A stretch of 64,000 nt of DNA from Gillisella taibaishanensis (lineage in GTDB: Bacteria > Pseudomonadota > Alphaproteobacteria > Rhizobiales > Rhizobiaceae): NCBI RefSeq assembly GCF_001938985.1, contig NZ_MKIN01000023.1:244055-308054 (forward strand), in the 5' to 3' direction. How positions within the stretch are numbered: position 1 is the first letter of the stretch; every line of letters starts with the position of its first letter. The notes beneath the pieces are model-generated. The model ran no database searches and had not been told where the DNA came from. It saw only the letters and a list, made by a program, of their open reading frames with translations. A program made the position numbers and the translations under genes. This document shows positions 7,760-17,142 of this stretch, in pieces.

Positions 7760-9589
7760 TTGGCACCGCCTATCCTCAAGCTTGACAATATCTTCCTGTC
7801 CTTCGGCGGCACGCCGCTGCTCAACGGCGCCGGTCTGCAGGTGGAGCCGGGCGACCGCATCTGCCTGGTTGGGCGCAACGGCTCTGGCAAATCGACCCTG
7901 ATGAAGATTGCCGCCGGCCTGGTCGAGGCGCAATCGGGAGAGGTGTTTCGCCATCCCTCCGCCACCATCCGCTATCTGGAACAGGCTCCCGATTTCGGCA
8001 GCCATGCCACGGTGCAATCCTATGCCGAGGCGGGCCTTGGCCCTGGCGACGATCCCTACCGCGTCACCTATCTGCTGGAGCATCTGGGCCTGACCGGCCA
8101 GGAAAACCCGCAGAGCCTGTCTGGCGGCGAGGCCCGGCGCGCGGCCTTGGCGCGGGTGCTGGCGCCCGAGCCCGATATCCTGATGCTGGACGAGCCGACC
8201 AACCATCTCGACCTGCCGACCATTGAATGGTTGGAAGAGGAATTGCGCAAGAGCCGTAGTGCCCTTGTGCTGATTTCCCACGACCGACGCTTCCTCGAGA
8301 AATGCTCGACCGCCACCGTCTGGCTCGATCGCGGCCTGTCGCGCCGGCTGGCGCGGGGCTTTGCGTATTTCGAGGAATGGCGCGACAAGGTGCTGGAAGA
8401 GGAAGAAATCGAGCAGCATAAGCTCGGCAAAGCGATCGAGCGCGAAGAGCATTGGCTGCGCTACGGCGTCACCGCCAGACGCAAGCGCAACATGCGCAGG
8501 CTCGGCAACCTGCAAACCCTGCGAGCCGATTATCGCGGCCACAAAGGGCCACAGGGCACGATCCAGGCGAGTGCCACCGAAGGCAAGGAAAGCGGCAAGC
8601 TGGTAATCGAGGCCGACAAGATCACCAAGGCCTATGGTGAGCGCACGATTATCTCGCCCTTTTCCATCCGTGTGCATCGCGGAGACTGCATCGGTCTCGT
8701 CGGCCCGAACGGCGCCGGCAAGACGACGCTTCTGAAAATGCTGACCGGACAACTGGCGCCCGACAGCGGCACCATCAAGCTCGGCACCAATCTGGAGATC
8801 GCCACGCTCGACCAGAAGCGCGAAGACCTGAACCCGGACGATTCGCTGGCTCATTACCTGACCGATGGACGTGGTGAAAACCTGCTCGTCAATGGCGAAC
8901 AGAAGCACGTGACCGGATATATGAAGGATTTCCTGTTTCAGCCGGAGCAGGCGCGCACCCCGATCCGCAATCTCTCAGGTGGCGAACGCGCCCGGCTGAT
9001 GCTGGCCCGCATGATGGCCAAGCCTTCCAACCTGCTGATCCTCGACGAACCGACCAACGATCTCGACATCGAGACGCTGGACCTTCTGCAGGAGATCGTC
9101 GCCAGCTATTCCGGCACTGTCATCCTTGTCAGCCATGACCGTGATTTCCTTGACCGCACCGTGACGTCAACCATCGCGCCGGCCAATCCCGAAGCCCCGG
9201 ATGGGCGCTGGATTGAATATGCCGGCGGTTATTCCGACATGCTGGCCCAGCGCAAGGGTCTGGAAGACGAGCGCAAGCGGGCTGAAAAGGCGGAGAAGGC
9301 CAAGGTTCAGGACGCGGGCGGCAAAAGCAGCGACAGCGCGCCGAAGGCTAAGGGGAAGCTCTCCTTCAAGCAGAAATTTGCGCTCGAAAACCTGCCGAAG
9401 GAGATGGAGAAAGCCGAAAAGGAAATCGCCCTGCGCGAGGCGAAAATGGCTGATCCCAACCTCTTCACCAAGGATCCCACCACTTTCAACAAGCTCGCCA
9501 CCGAGATGGAGGCGCTGCGCCAGTCCATCACCCGCATGGAAGAAGAGTGGCTGGAACTGGAAATGCTGCGCGAGGAATTGGAAGGCTAG
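7760..9589 (+). CDS. ABC-F family ATPase, Uup-like
   Basis: A 609-residue protein with two ATP-binding cassettes and no membrane segments, the ABC-F type that acts on the ribosome rather than in transport. Domain one has Walker A 'GRNGSGKST', signature 'LSGGEARRAALARVL' and Walker B 'LMLDEPTNHLD'. Domain two has 'GPNGAGKTTLL', 'LSGGERARLMLARMM' and 'LILDEPTNDLD'. The linker between them is basic. The C-terminal 90 residues are rich in Lys and Glu and form the coiled coil typical of Uup. The start is TTG at 7760, four bases after the previous stop, with GGAG upstream. Probably translationally coupled to the thiamine pyrophosphokinase. Confidence 0.9.
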   Translation: MAPPILKLDNIFLSFGGTPLLNGAGLQVEPGDRICLVGRNGSGKSTLMKIAAGLVEAQSGEVFRHPSATIRYLEQAPDFGSHATVQSYAEAGLGPGDDPYRVTYLLEHLGLTGQENPQSLSGGEARRAALARVLAPEPDILMLDEPTNHLDLPTIEWLEEELRKSRSALVLISHDRRFLEKCSTATVWLDRGLSRRLARGFAYFEEWRDKVLEEEEIEQHKLGKAIEREEHWLRYGVTARRKRNMRRLGNLQTLRADYRGHKGPQGTIQASATEGKESGKLVIEADKITKAYGERTIISPFSIRVHRGDCIGLVGPNGAGKTTLLKMLTGQLAPDSGTIKLGTNLEIATLDQKREDLNPDDSLAHYLTDGRGENLLVNGEQKHVTGYMKDFLFQPEQARTPIRNLSGGERARLMLARMMAKPSNLLILDEPTNDLDIETLDLLQEIVASYSGTVILVSHDRDFLDRTVTSTIAPANPEAPDGRWIEYAGGYSDMLAQRKGLEDERKRAEKAEKAKVQDAGGKSSDSAPKAKGKLSFKQKFALENLPKEMEKAEKEIALREAKMADPNLFTKDPTTFNKLATEMEALRQSITRMEEEWLELEMLREELEG

Positions 9590-9618
9590 TCATCTCACCG
9601 TGACGGTCGCGGCGGCTA

Positions 9619-9720
9619 CTGCGTAATTCCTCAAATCGAAATCGATTTAAGGAGAAAATTATGCAGCAGATTTAAAGCGTTACAGCGTCCTCTGCGCGTT
9701 TATAAAACGCGCGGCGCTGC
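9619..9720 (+). repeat. Dispersed palindromic repeat, family 1, copy c
   Basis: The most regular copy. It has an AT-rich hairpin CCTCAAATCG/CGATTTAAGG, the spacer AAATTATGCAGCAGATTTAA, GCGTTACAGCG, and a GC-rich hairpin GCGCGTTT/AAACGCGC. It starts 30 bp after the ABC-F gene and could also end that transcript. Confidence 0.75.
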
Positions 9721-9748
9721 ACCCGCCTTGACCATCGGGTAGCACCAA

Positions 9749-10036
9749 TCACTTGGTTTTCAGAAGCCACATCTTGCCGGCCATGGTGATGCGGCGCGAA
9801 TCCTGATCGGCTTCGTCGGCCGTGTTACAACGTTCCAGCAAACCGAACTCGGTCAGTTCGTTGAGCGTCGTTGTCGTCAGGAACTTGATCTTCTGCGGGC
9901 GCTCCTTGAAGCGATCGGTTTTGGAATAGGTCACTTCGGCGTTGAGATGGGTCCATTTCTTCGCCGGCTGCGGGTGGAGATCGCCATCCTTGGCCAGTTT
10001 CAATCCGCGGATCTGCGTCGGGGTCAATTCAATCAT
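9749..10036 (-). CDS. Hypothetical protein, 95 residues
   Basis: A small, soluble protein beginning 'MIELTPTQIRGLKLAKDGDL' and containing 'TTTTLNELTEFGLLERC'. The pattern of a short helix pair followed by a turn and strand resembles a small winged-helix DNA-binding fold, but there is no firm family match and I give no function. GAGG lies seven bases before ATG 10036. It stands alone between two dispersed repeats, transcribed towards the ABC-F gene. Confidence 0.6.
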   Translation of the reverse strand: MIELTPTQIRGLKLAKDGDLHPQPAKKWTHLNAEVTYSKTDRFKERPQKIKFLTTTTLNELTEFGLLERCNTADEADQDSRRITMAGKMWLLKTK

Positions 10037-10066
10037 GTCCAGCCTCTATAGGTCGTTTCAAATAGG

Positions 10067-10166
10067 CAAAGACTGTCCGGTTCGCTTTGAACCGGACAGT
10101 CCAAGATTTCACGTGTTTTCGCTTGTCTTTGCGGGAAAACCGGCGCGCATCCGTCACCGACAAACC
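10067..10166 (+). repeat. Dispersed palindromic repeat, family 2, copy a
   Basis: A perfect 13-bp inverted repeat (10071-10083 with 10089-10101, GACTGTCCGGTTC with a 5-base loop) is followed by a conserved tail containing GTTTTCGCTTGTCTTTGCGGG and ending in GACAAAC. The whole 100 bp aligns with the minus strand of 53381-53480. The remaining 226 bp up to the next gene hold no recognisable gene or RNA. Confidence 0.7.
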
Positions 10167-10392
10167 GTAGCGACGAAACGCTCAGTCTCTTCTGTCTGTC
10201 ATGGCGCAATAAAGAGCCAAGGATCGATGCCATGTCTGACAAGACGTGGCGCCGCCATTCGAAAATGTCGCCGGCATGTAGCCGCGCCAATTCGCTTCAG
10301 ACCCTAAGATGGGTCGATGGTCATGCAGTAAGCTGCCGGGACCCACGAGTCCACCAATATTTCACGGCGACTCGCGTCGACCGCGCGCATGC

Positions 10393-12165
10393 TCACTCCG
10401 GCACCGGCACATCCATGCGCTCCAGATGCAGAATACGCGGTGATACGGCATCGATAAAGCGTTGCGCCCGACCGATATAGATGAGCGTCGCATCGTTTAG
10501 TTGCGTCATGACTTGGCTGAGCGCCACAGCCGTTTCCTGCTCGATGCCATCGAGCACGTCGTTGAAAATTACCCAGCGCGGCTTGCGCAACAGGATATGC
10601 GCGAAGGTCAGCGCCATCTGTTCGTCCTTGTCCAGCACCCGATCCCAGCGCTGGCGATCGTCCAGCGCGCTCGCAAACTTGCCAAGCTTGACCGCTTTCA
10701 ACGCCAGCACCATCGCCTCGTCGCCGTAGACGGAGCCATCCTCGGGATAGGCGAGAATATCGCGCAGCCGTCCCTCGGGCATGTAGGGCGTCTGCGGCAC
10801 AAACAGAATGTGATCCTCCTCCGGCAGGCGGATCAGCCCTTCGCCATAGGGCCAGAGCCCGGCGATGGCATTAAAGAATTGCCGCCGGTTGATGCCCGGG
10901 TCACCATTGACCATCACCCGCTCGCCAGCGAGGATGACAGGGTTTTCTTCTTTGAGGTGATAACCGCCCCAATGGGCCTCGGCCTCGACCGGGGTGCGAA
11001 TATAGAGATCCTCAAAGGACAGTTCGCCCGGCTTGCCGGCCTCGATCCGGATCTGACCGTCCACCGTCTCCGTCAGATCAGGCTCTGTCAGAGCGGCGCG
11101 CAGCACCATCACCCGCAGCAGGGTGGCCTTCCAGTCAGCTATGGCGCCGAAATTGTCGACATACCAGCGCAGCGCCGTATAGACCTGGGTAAAGGCAGAG
11201 GCCGCCATCATCAAGCCGCCGAAGGTCATCGTGCCGCCGAAATAGGCGGGAGAGGCAATCAGGACAGGCACGATCAGCGCCAACCAGCCGAAGGCCGCCG
11301 ACACCCAGGTAAGATTGGTCAAGGCGACCGCCAGCTTGCGGATGATGGCGAGAACCCGGTCAATGGTTGCATGAATGCGCGCTCGCTCGACGTCCTCGCC
11401 CCGCGCCAGCGCAATCGGCTCCAGATGTTCGTTGCCGCGCATCAGTGCCGCACGCAACTCCGCTTCCCGGGCATAGCGGGTCGCGTTCAGACGCGTCAAC
11501 GTCGCCCCAACCAGATTGCTTGCGACAGCCGCTCCGCCGGCATAAATCAAAGCGCCCCATACCATATAGCCGGGAATGGCGATCTGGTGGCCGAAGATCG
11601 GCAGAGAAAAATCGCCCGACAATTTCCAAAGCACGCTGACGAAACTGATCAGCAGGATGGTAGACTGAACGAGGCCGACGGAGAGCGATGTCGTGGATTC
11701 CGCGAGCTTGCGCGCATCTTCATGCAGACGCTGGTCGGGATTGACGCCGAGCGGGCTGGAGACCGATAGCCGATAAGCGCGCCTGCCCTTCAGCCATTGA
11801 TCCACCATGTCACGCGCAAGGCCTTCGCGCATGTAGAGCGCGGTCATCTGACTAAAATAGGTCTGCGCGACATTGATGACGAGAAGAAAGGCGGCAATGA
11901 AAAAGAAGTTGCGCAATTCCAGCCAGAAGGCCGGCAAGTCCCGATTTTCCAGCGCATTGTAAAAAGGCTGGTTCCAGCGATTGAGCAGGATCTGGCCGTA
12001 GGTCAAAAGCAGGATGACCACGAGCAAGGACAGGGACAGAAGAATGATCCGGCCCCGGACATGGCTCGACCAAAAGGACTGGCCGGCCATGCGAAGCTGC
12101 TCGGCAAATGTCAGGTCCGGGGCGGCGGGTTCGTTATCCGGAAGTTGAGCTTGAGATACGATCAT
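10393..12165 (-). CDS. YddA/SbmA-type ABC transporter with degenerate ATPase domain
   Basis: A 590-residue fusion of an ABC membrane domain (helices at roughly 38-60, 86-104, 165-185, 198-215, 290-305) and a C-terminal nucleotide-binding domain. The family (ABCD-like; YddA, BacA-related) moves peptides, vitamin B12-like compounds or very-long-chain fatty acids. The Q-loop region 'LFVPQTPYMPEGRLRDILAYP' (454-474) is clear. Every ATPase motif is altered: the Walker A position reads 'NGDPGINRRQ' (420-429) without Lys-Ser/Thr, the signature reads 'LDKDE' (511-515) in place of LSxGE, Walker B ends in Asn-Asp (535-536) in place of Asp-Glu, and the H-loop reads 'IGRAQ'. The frame is uninterrupted, so the protein appears to be kept but not as a normal ATPase. 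Confidence 0.85.
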   Translation of the reverse strand: MIVSQAQLPDNEPAAPDLTFAEQLRMAGQSFWSSHVRGRIILLSLSLLVVILLLTYGQILLNRWNQPFYNALENRDLPAFWLELRNFFFIAAFLLVINVAQTYFSQMTALYMREGLARDMVDQWLKGRRAYRLSVSSPLGVNPDQRLHEDARKLAESTTSLSVGLVQSTILLISFVSVLWKLSGDFSLPIFGHQIAIPGYMVWGALIYAGGAAVASNLVGATLTRLNATRYAREAELRAALMRGNEHLEPIALARGEDVERARIHATIDRVLAIIRKLAVALTNLTWVSAAFGWLALIVPVLIASPAYFGGTMTFGGLMMAASAFTQVYTALRWYVDNFGAIADWKATLLRVMVLRAALTEPDLTETVDGQIRIEAGKPGELSFEDLYIRTPVEAEAHWGGYHLKEENPVILAGERVMVNGDPGINRRQFFNAIAGLWPYGEGLIRLPEEDHILFVPQTPYMPEGRLRDILAYPEDGSVYGDEAMVLALKAVKLGKFASALDDRQRWDRVLDKDEQMALTFAHILLRKPRWVIFNDVLDGIEQETAVALSQVMTQLNDATLIYIGRAQRFIDAVSPRILHLERMDVPVPE

Positions 12166-12284
12166 TAATGCTGGTCGGCCATGAAGGAAGTTCCGTTTCC
12201 TATCATGCCCGCGATAGCGCTTTTGCGCTACCGCCCAATCAGAAAAAGCCGCTCAAAATCATGAGCCGTGACATACGAACAGTG

Positions 12285-13022
12285 TCAACGAGAGGGAGCC
12301 ACCTTGGGGACGAGGATCGCTTCCGGTTTCGCCACCATCAAAAAATCTTTGGCTGGCTTATAGTTCGTGGTCTTCTTTTTGGAATAGTCCGGCGTGACCA
12401 GGCCTGGAAGCATTCCGGACCCGTGAACGCTCTCGTCTATCGGAAAGTAACTTTCCTGTTTCGGATTTTGAAGATTGACCGCCGTCTGATGGACACATTG
12501 GGTCCGCCTGGCTTCTTCTGGATGCCAACGATAGATGTTCGAAGTCCAGACCTCGACCTTCATCATCACGACGCCATTACGACTGATCTCCTCAATGAAC
12601 TGCCAGTTTACGTTCAATGAGCCGGTCGCAAATTGCCAATCGTGATTTTGAAAGTATTTCTGAGGAATATCAACGCTGCCTGATGATACGGGAGATGGCT
12701 GAGATAAGACCGGGGCGTCCCGCGAATGCTCCAGGCCTGGTTTCTTCGCTTGCGCCCGAGCGGCGTTAATTGCGCCAAATATACGTGCACGCACCCCGGG
12801 GTCTTCTTCCATCAATGTCCTAAGCGAGAAATTAATCGGCTCGCCCGAACCGGCAAGATAATGATTGAGGAACTGTTCTGCCCGTCCTCCTTTATCCATG
12901 GTCCTCGCCTTGGCAAGAGTCATGATCTGAAGGTCGGACCAAGTCTGGCCGTGGTCTGTGTATTTGCCCGTGAACCGGACCGAGTTGCATACGAAATCAA
13001 TATCGCTCTTTTCCAGTGGCAT
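12285..13022 (-). CDS. Hypothetical protein, 245 residues
   Basis: A soluble protein of unknown function with no signal peptide or membrane segment. Residues 1-90 are mixed helical, residues 90-120 are rich in Ser, Pro and Gln and probably a linker, and residues 120-245 are rich in Trp, Tyr and Asn, suggesting a beta-rich domain ('QNHDWQFATGSLNVNWQFIEE'). GGAGGAG lies seven bases before ATG 13022. Its base composition seems less GC-rich than its neighbours, which hints at recent acquisition. It stands alone between the degenerate ABC gene and the TPP riboswitch. I do not recognise the family. Confidence 0.6.
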   Translation of the reverse strand: MPLEKSDIDFVCNSVRFTGKYTDHGQTWSDLQIMTLAKARTMDKGGRAEQFLNHYLAGSGEPINFSLRTLMEEDPGVRARIFGAINAARAQAKKPGLEHSRDAPVLSQPSPVSSGSVDIPQKYFQNHDWQFATGSLNVNWQFIEEISRNGVVMMKVEVWTSNIYRWHPEEARRTQCVHQTAVNLQNPKQESYFPIDESVHGSGMLPGLVTPDYSKKKTTNYKPAKDFLMVAKPEAILVPKVAPSR

Positions 13023-13274
13023 GGCAGTGCTCCTCCATCACCCAAAGCAAAAAGTATATTCAACCAACTGCAGCGCCGACAGTTAACCAGAAGGCAGGAC
13101 AGGACGTCAACGAAATATCTCATTTACGTCAAAAAATGGCGCTAGTAGAGTATTGCTTATAAAGGCTCCAAAATGAAAGTGCACTGCCAAAGCGCGCCGG
13201 GCATACGCAACACCTTCCCAGCGATAATTTTCGCCCCTTGTCAGTTTCCTTCCGCGTGGCTAAACCTCCTTCAG

Positions 13275-13368
13275 ATCTAACGGGGTGCAATGGAGTCTGC
13301 CATTGCTGAGAGGCCAAAGCGCCAACCCGCGGAACCTGATCCGGCTAACACCGGCGGAGGGATTAGAT
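13275..13368 (+). promoter_or_regulatory. TPP (THI-box) riboswitch
   Basis: The THI-element is plain. P1 is ATCTAA (13275-13280) with TTAGAT (13363-13368). Conserved segments follow: GGGGTGC, CTGAGA, AACCCG, and GAACCTGATCCGGCTAACAC, then GCGGAGGGA. It lies 57 bp before thiB and is expected to lower thiBPQ expression when thiamine diphosphate is plentiful. Confidence 0.95.
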
Positions 13369-13384
13369 GCGCTGCTGTCACGCC

Positions 13385-13423
13385 GCCTTTTCCCCGTCTT
13401 GAAACTATTTGAGGAGAAAAGGC
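13385..13423 (+). promoter_or_regulatory. Hairpin beside the thiB ribosome binding site
   Basis: GCCTTTTC (13385-13392) pairs perfectly with GAAAAGGC (13416-13423). The 3' arm begins at the last base of the GAGGAG ribosome binding site (13411-13416). The position suggests that the riboswitch works by hiding or freeing the site, not by a terminator, since no T-run follows. Confidence 0.5.
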
Positions 13424-13425
13424 CC

Positions 13426-14472
13426 ATGGCCGTGCTGTCCCTGCCCCGTCTTAGATTTGGCCGCTTTGGCTATGGCGCTGCAACCGCGCTGTTTGCAGCC
13501 GTTATGGCCGGCGCCCCCGCGGCCCGCGCCGAAGACAAGGTGTTGACCATCTACACTTATGAAAGCTTCATCTCCGAATGGGGTCCTGGCCCGAAGGTGA
13601 AGGCTACGTTCGAAAAGACCTGCGGCTGCACCGTCAACTTCGTCGGTCTGGAAGATGGCGTCGCCCTGCTCAACCGGTTGAAGCTCGAAGGCGCGTCCAG
13701 CCAAGCGGATCTGGCACTCGGGCTTGACACAAATCTTGTCGAGGAAGCCAAGCAGACCGGTCTGTTTGCCCCGCATGGCATCGACACCTCAAAGGCTCAG
13801 GTGCCCGGCGGCTTCAAGGACGATATCTTCGTGCCCTACGACTATGGCCACTTCGCCGTCGTCTATGACACCCAGACGATCAAGAACCCGCCGAAAAGCC
13901 TGAAAGATCTGGTCGAGGGCGACCCGTCCCAGAAGATCGTCATCGAAGACCCCCGTACTTCGACGCCAGGCCTCGGCCTGCTCCTCTGGGTCAAGTCTGT
14001 CTATGGCAAGGACGCACCGGCGGCTTGGGCCAAGCTCAAGAACCGGGTGCTGACCGTCACCCCGGGCTGGTCGGAAGCCTATGGCCTGTTCACCAAGGGT
14101 GAAGTGCCGATGGTGTTTTCCTACACCACGTCGCCGGCCTATCACATCGTCGCGGAGAAGACCGATCGCTATCAGGCCGCCTCCTTCCTCGAAGGCCACT
14201 ATATCCAGATCGAAGTCGCTGGCCTGCTGAAGAACGCCAAGAACAAGCAATTGGCGCAAGAGTTCCTGACATTCATGCTGACCACAGGCTTCCAGGACGA
14301 AATCCCGACGAACAACTGGATGATGCCGGTGACGAAGACCTCGACGCCGCTGCCGGACGCCTTCAACCATCTGGTACAGCCGTCGAAGACCTTCTTGATG
14401 AGCCCGGAGGAGGTCGCTGCCAATCGCAAGGCCTGGATCGCGGAATGGCAGGCGGCCATGGCGGCAAAATAA
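13426..14472 (+). CDS. thiB: Thiamine ABC transporter, substrate-binding protein
   Basis: A 348-residue periplasmic binding protein. A signal peptide covers about residues 1-32 (hydrophobic core '[17 protein letters not shown]' before '[13 protein letters not shown]'). The mature start '[17 protein letters not shown]' and the pair of cysteines in '[11 protein letters not shown]' are typical of ThiB, which captures thiamine, thiamine phosphate and TPP. ATG 13426 follows GAGGAG; the frame is open upstream to 13285 but that part is the riboswitch. First gene of thiBPQ. Confidence 0.93.
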   Translation: MAVLSLPRLRFGRFGYGAATALFAAVMAGAPAARAEDKVLTIYTYESFISEWGPGPKVKATFEKTCGCTVNFVGLEDGVALLNRLKLEGASSQADLALGLDTNLVEEAKQTGLFAPHGIDTSKAQVPGGFKDDIFVPYDYGHFAVVYDTQTIKNPPKSLKDLVEGDPSQKIVIEDPRTSTPGLGLLLWVKSVYGKDAPAAWAKLKNRVLTVTPGWSEAYGLFTKGEVPMVFSYTTSPAYHIVAEKTDRYQAASFLEGHYIQIEVAGLLKNAKNKQLAQEFLTFMLTTGFQDEIPTNNWMMPVTKTSTPLPDAFNHLVQPSKTFLMSPEEVAANRKAWIAEWQAAMAAK

Positions 14473-14479
14473 CGCCGCT

Positions 14480-16111
14480 ATGGCTGGCGCGCGCGCCCAT
14501 ATGAGGCCGATTGCAGGCGGGGTGATCGGCCTAGCCGGGTTGTTCGGCTTTATCGGATCGGCCGTCTTCTCGCTGCTTGCTGCCACCGGCGGCACCATGC
14601 CGACGCTGTCGGACAGCTACACGCTGTCCATCCTGCGCTTCACCCTTGTGCAGGCGTCGCTGTCGACGCTGCTGTCGCTCGCCTTTGCGCTGCCCGTAGC
14701 GCTCGCCCTTGCCCGGCAAAGGCAGTTTTTCGGGCGGCGGTGGCTAATCCGGCTGATGGCGCTACCGATGGGCCTGCCGGTCTTGATCGGCGCACTCGGC
14801 CTGATCGGCATTTGGGGCCACAATGGTCTCGCCAATCGACTGCTGGCCACGCTGGGCCGCGAAACGCCAGTCAGCATCTACGGCCTTTCCGGCATTCTCC
14901 TGGCGCATGTGTTTTTCAACATGCCGCTGGCAACGCGCCTGCTGCTGGCGGGACTTGAGCGGGTGCCGCCCGACTACTGGCGCATGGCCGCCAGCCTTGG
15001 CATGGGTTCGGGGCCGATCTTCCGCAGGGTCGAATGGCCGGCGCTGCGCGGCCTGCTCCCTGGCATCGCCGGTCTGATCTTCATGCTCTGCGCCACCAGT
15101 TTCACCCTGGTCCTAACGCTTGGCGGCGGGCCGGGCGCAACGACACTGGAAGTCGCGATCTACCAGGCGCTACGCTTCGATTTCGATCCGTCGCGCGCCG
15201 TATCGCTCGCTGCTCTGCAACTTGCCGTCACCGCCACTCTGCTCGCGCTGCTGTCACTGCTCCCATCCGTCGATGACAGGACCATCGACGATAACAAGCC
15301 GATCTTGCGGCTCGACGGCACCCCATGGTCGGCACGATGCCGCGACGCAACAGTGCTTGTCATAGCCAGCCTGTTCCTGATCGCACCGTTTGCCGAAATC
15401 GTCATCGCGGGGCTGAAAGCCGATCTTGGCCGTTTGCTCAACGACCAAGCTCTCTGGCGCGCTATGGCCACAAGCCTTGCGATTGCCGCGCCGGCTGGTC
15501 TCGTTGCCCTCGGCCTTAGCCTCCTCTTCATTCGATCCCGCACGGCGCTGGCGGCGTTGCGCCATGGAGGGTTTGCCGCTGCCGGTCTATCACGGTTGAT
15601 CGGCGCTACCGCATCGCTGGTGCTGCTGGTGCCGGCGATCGTGCTGGCGACCGGTTGGTTCCTGCTGTTGCGCCGCTTTGGCAGCCCTTCGCCTTCGACG
15701 GCACCTGTCGTGGTCGCGGCGGTGGTGGTGGCGATCAATGCCATCATGGCCCTGCCCTTCACCATGCGGGTGCTCACCCCCGCCCTTGCCAGCCATCGCC
15801 AGCGCACAGCGCGCCTGGCCGAAAGCCTCGGCCTTGCCGGCTTTGCAAAGCTGCGCCATGTCGATTGGCCGGGTCTGCGCCGCCCCCTGCTAACGGCGCT
15901 GTCATTCGCGATGGCCCTGTCGCTTGGTGACCTCGGGGCTGTCGCCCTGTTTGGCGCCGATGCGCTAGTCACCCTTCCCTGGCTGATCTATAGCCGCATG
16001 GGCAGCTACCGCACAGCCGATGCCGATGGACTGGCGCTGGTGCTTGGTCTTGTCTGCCTCGTGCTGACGGTGGTCGGTACGGCAGGTGGGAAAGAAAGGG
16101 ATCGATCATGA
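14480..16111 (+). CDS. thiP: Thiamine ABC transporter, permease
   Basis: A 543-residue inner-membrane permease made of two homologous halves of about six helices each. Each half has the permease-ATPase contact loop ('RVEWPALRGLLPGIAG' and 'HVDWPGLRRPLLTALS'). This two-in-one arrangement is typical of ThiP. It starts seven bases after thiB and its last codons overlap thiQ by four bases, so translation is coupled. An in-frame ATG at 14501 is an alternative start. Confidence 0.93.
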   Translation: MAGARAHMRPIAGGVIGLAGLFGFIGSAVFSLLAATGGTMPTLSDSYTLSILRFTLVQASLSTLLSLAFALPVALALARQRQFFGRRWLIRLMALPMGLPVLIGALGLIGIWGHNGLANRLLATLGRETPVSIYGLSGILLAHVFFNMPLATRLLLAGLERVPPDYWRMAASLGMGSGPIFRRVEWPALRGLLPGIAGLIFMLCATSFTLVLTLGGGPGATTLEVAIYQALRFDFDPSRAVSLAALQLAVTATLLALLSLLPSVDDRTIDDNKPILRLDGTPWSARCRDATVLVIASLFLIAPFAEIVIAGLKADLGRLLNDQALWRAMATSLAIAAPAGLVALGLSLLFIRSRTALAALRHGGFAAAGLSRLIGATASLVLLVPAIVLATGWFLLLRRFGSPSPSTAPVVVAAVVVAINAIMALPFTMRVLTPALASHRQRTARLAESLGLAGFAKLRHVDWPGLRRPLLTALSFAMALSLGDLGAVALFGADALVTLPWLIYSRMGSYRTADADGLALVLGLVCLVLTVVGTAGGKERDRS

Positions 16112-16848
16112 GAGACAGCGATAAGACAGACGCGATTATCGCTCTCGACGATGTCACGCTACGACTTGGCGGCCAGGACTTTGCCTTTGATCTCAGCGTC
16201 ACGCCCGGCAAAATGACCGCCATCGCCGGCATGTCCGGTTCCGGCAAGTCCACCCTGCTCAACCTGATTGCCGGTTTCGAGCAACCGGAGACCGGGCGAA
16301 TCCGGATTTGCGGCAAAGACGTAACCGGGCTTCCACCCGCAGCAAGGCCAGTCTCGCTGGTCTTTCAGGATCATAATCTGTTTGCCCATCTCGATCTCGC
16401 CACCAATATCGGCCTTGGCATCGATCCCTCCTTGCGGTTGACCGCCGAGGATAAACAGGCGGTGAGCCAGGCGCTGCAGCGCGTCGGTCTTGCCGGCTTC
16501 GAGAAACGCAAGCCATCGACACTATCAGGCGGAGAACGTCAGCGCGCAGCCTTTGCCAGAGCGCTGGTGCGGCGCAAGCCGATCCTGCTGCTGGACGAAC
16601 CCTTTGCGGCTCTCGATCCGGGCCTACGCGCCAGCATGGCTGACCTTCTCATCGAATTGCAGCGCGAGACCCGCCAGAGTGTGCTGATCGTAACCCATGA
16701 TCCGCAGGATGTGCAGCGACTGGCAGAAGACGTGTTGTTTCTCGATCAGGGTAAAATTCTAATGCACTGCAATACAAAGCGCTTTCTCTCCGGCGAGGGT
16801 CCGGCAGCGATTGCGACTTTTCTTGGCCCTTATCATCGCAGGGATTAG
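16108..16848 (+). CDS. thiQ: Thiamine ABC transporter, ATP-binding protein
   Basis: A 246-residue ABC ATPase that powers thiamine import with ThiB and ThiP. Walker A 'GMSGSGKSTLLN', Q-loop 'LVFQDHNLFAHL', signature 'LSGGERQRAAFAR', Walker B 'ILLLDEPFAALD' and the H-loop 'IVTHDPQD' are all intact. It overlaps thiP by four bases and is the last gene of the operon. Confidence 0.93.
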   Translation: MRDSDKTDAIIALDDVTLRLGGQDFAFDLSVTPGKMTAIAGMSGSGKSTLLNLIAGFEQPETGRIRICGKDVTGLPPAARPVSLVFQDHNLFAHLDLATNIGLGIDPSLRLTAEDKQAVSQALQRVGLAGFEKRKPSTLSGGERQRAAFARALVRRKPILLLDEPFAALDPGLRASMADLLIELQRETRQSVLIVTHDPQDVQRLAEDVLFLDQGKILMHCNTKRFLSGEGPAAIATFLGPYHRRD

Positions 16849-17142
16849 CTATAGCTTCTTTGGCGCATTGCGCCGGTTTGAAAATCGATTCCCGCTTTCC
16901 TGACAATGCTCTCGGCCATTATTTCGACGCGACCTGATGTCATGGCGTGGATCGAATATGCACAAATCAATGCCATCATTAACATTTTCTTATCCAAATG
17001 ACTGATCTTGTGCAGTGCGCAGTTTTATCCAAATCAATAATATGCTGTTAAGGATTTGGAGAAAAATCGTTGGGCCCCTGCTTTGCCGAAGCCGGCAAGG
17101 CGTGCAGGCGCTGAAGTTCAAGGGGACGAAGACGGTTCAAGG

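Noticed and set aside
7625..8908. 427-codon frame antisense to the ABC-F gene
   Set aside because: It is the complement of a clear ABC-F coding region and its translation has no family features.
10501..11769. 422-codon frame antisense to the degenerate ABC transporter
   Set aside because: The other strand has clear transmembrane and ABC-fold features; this one has none.
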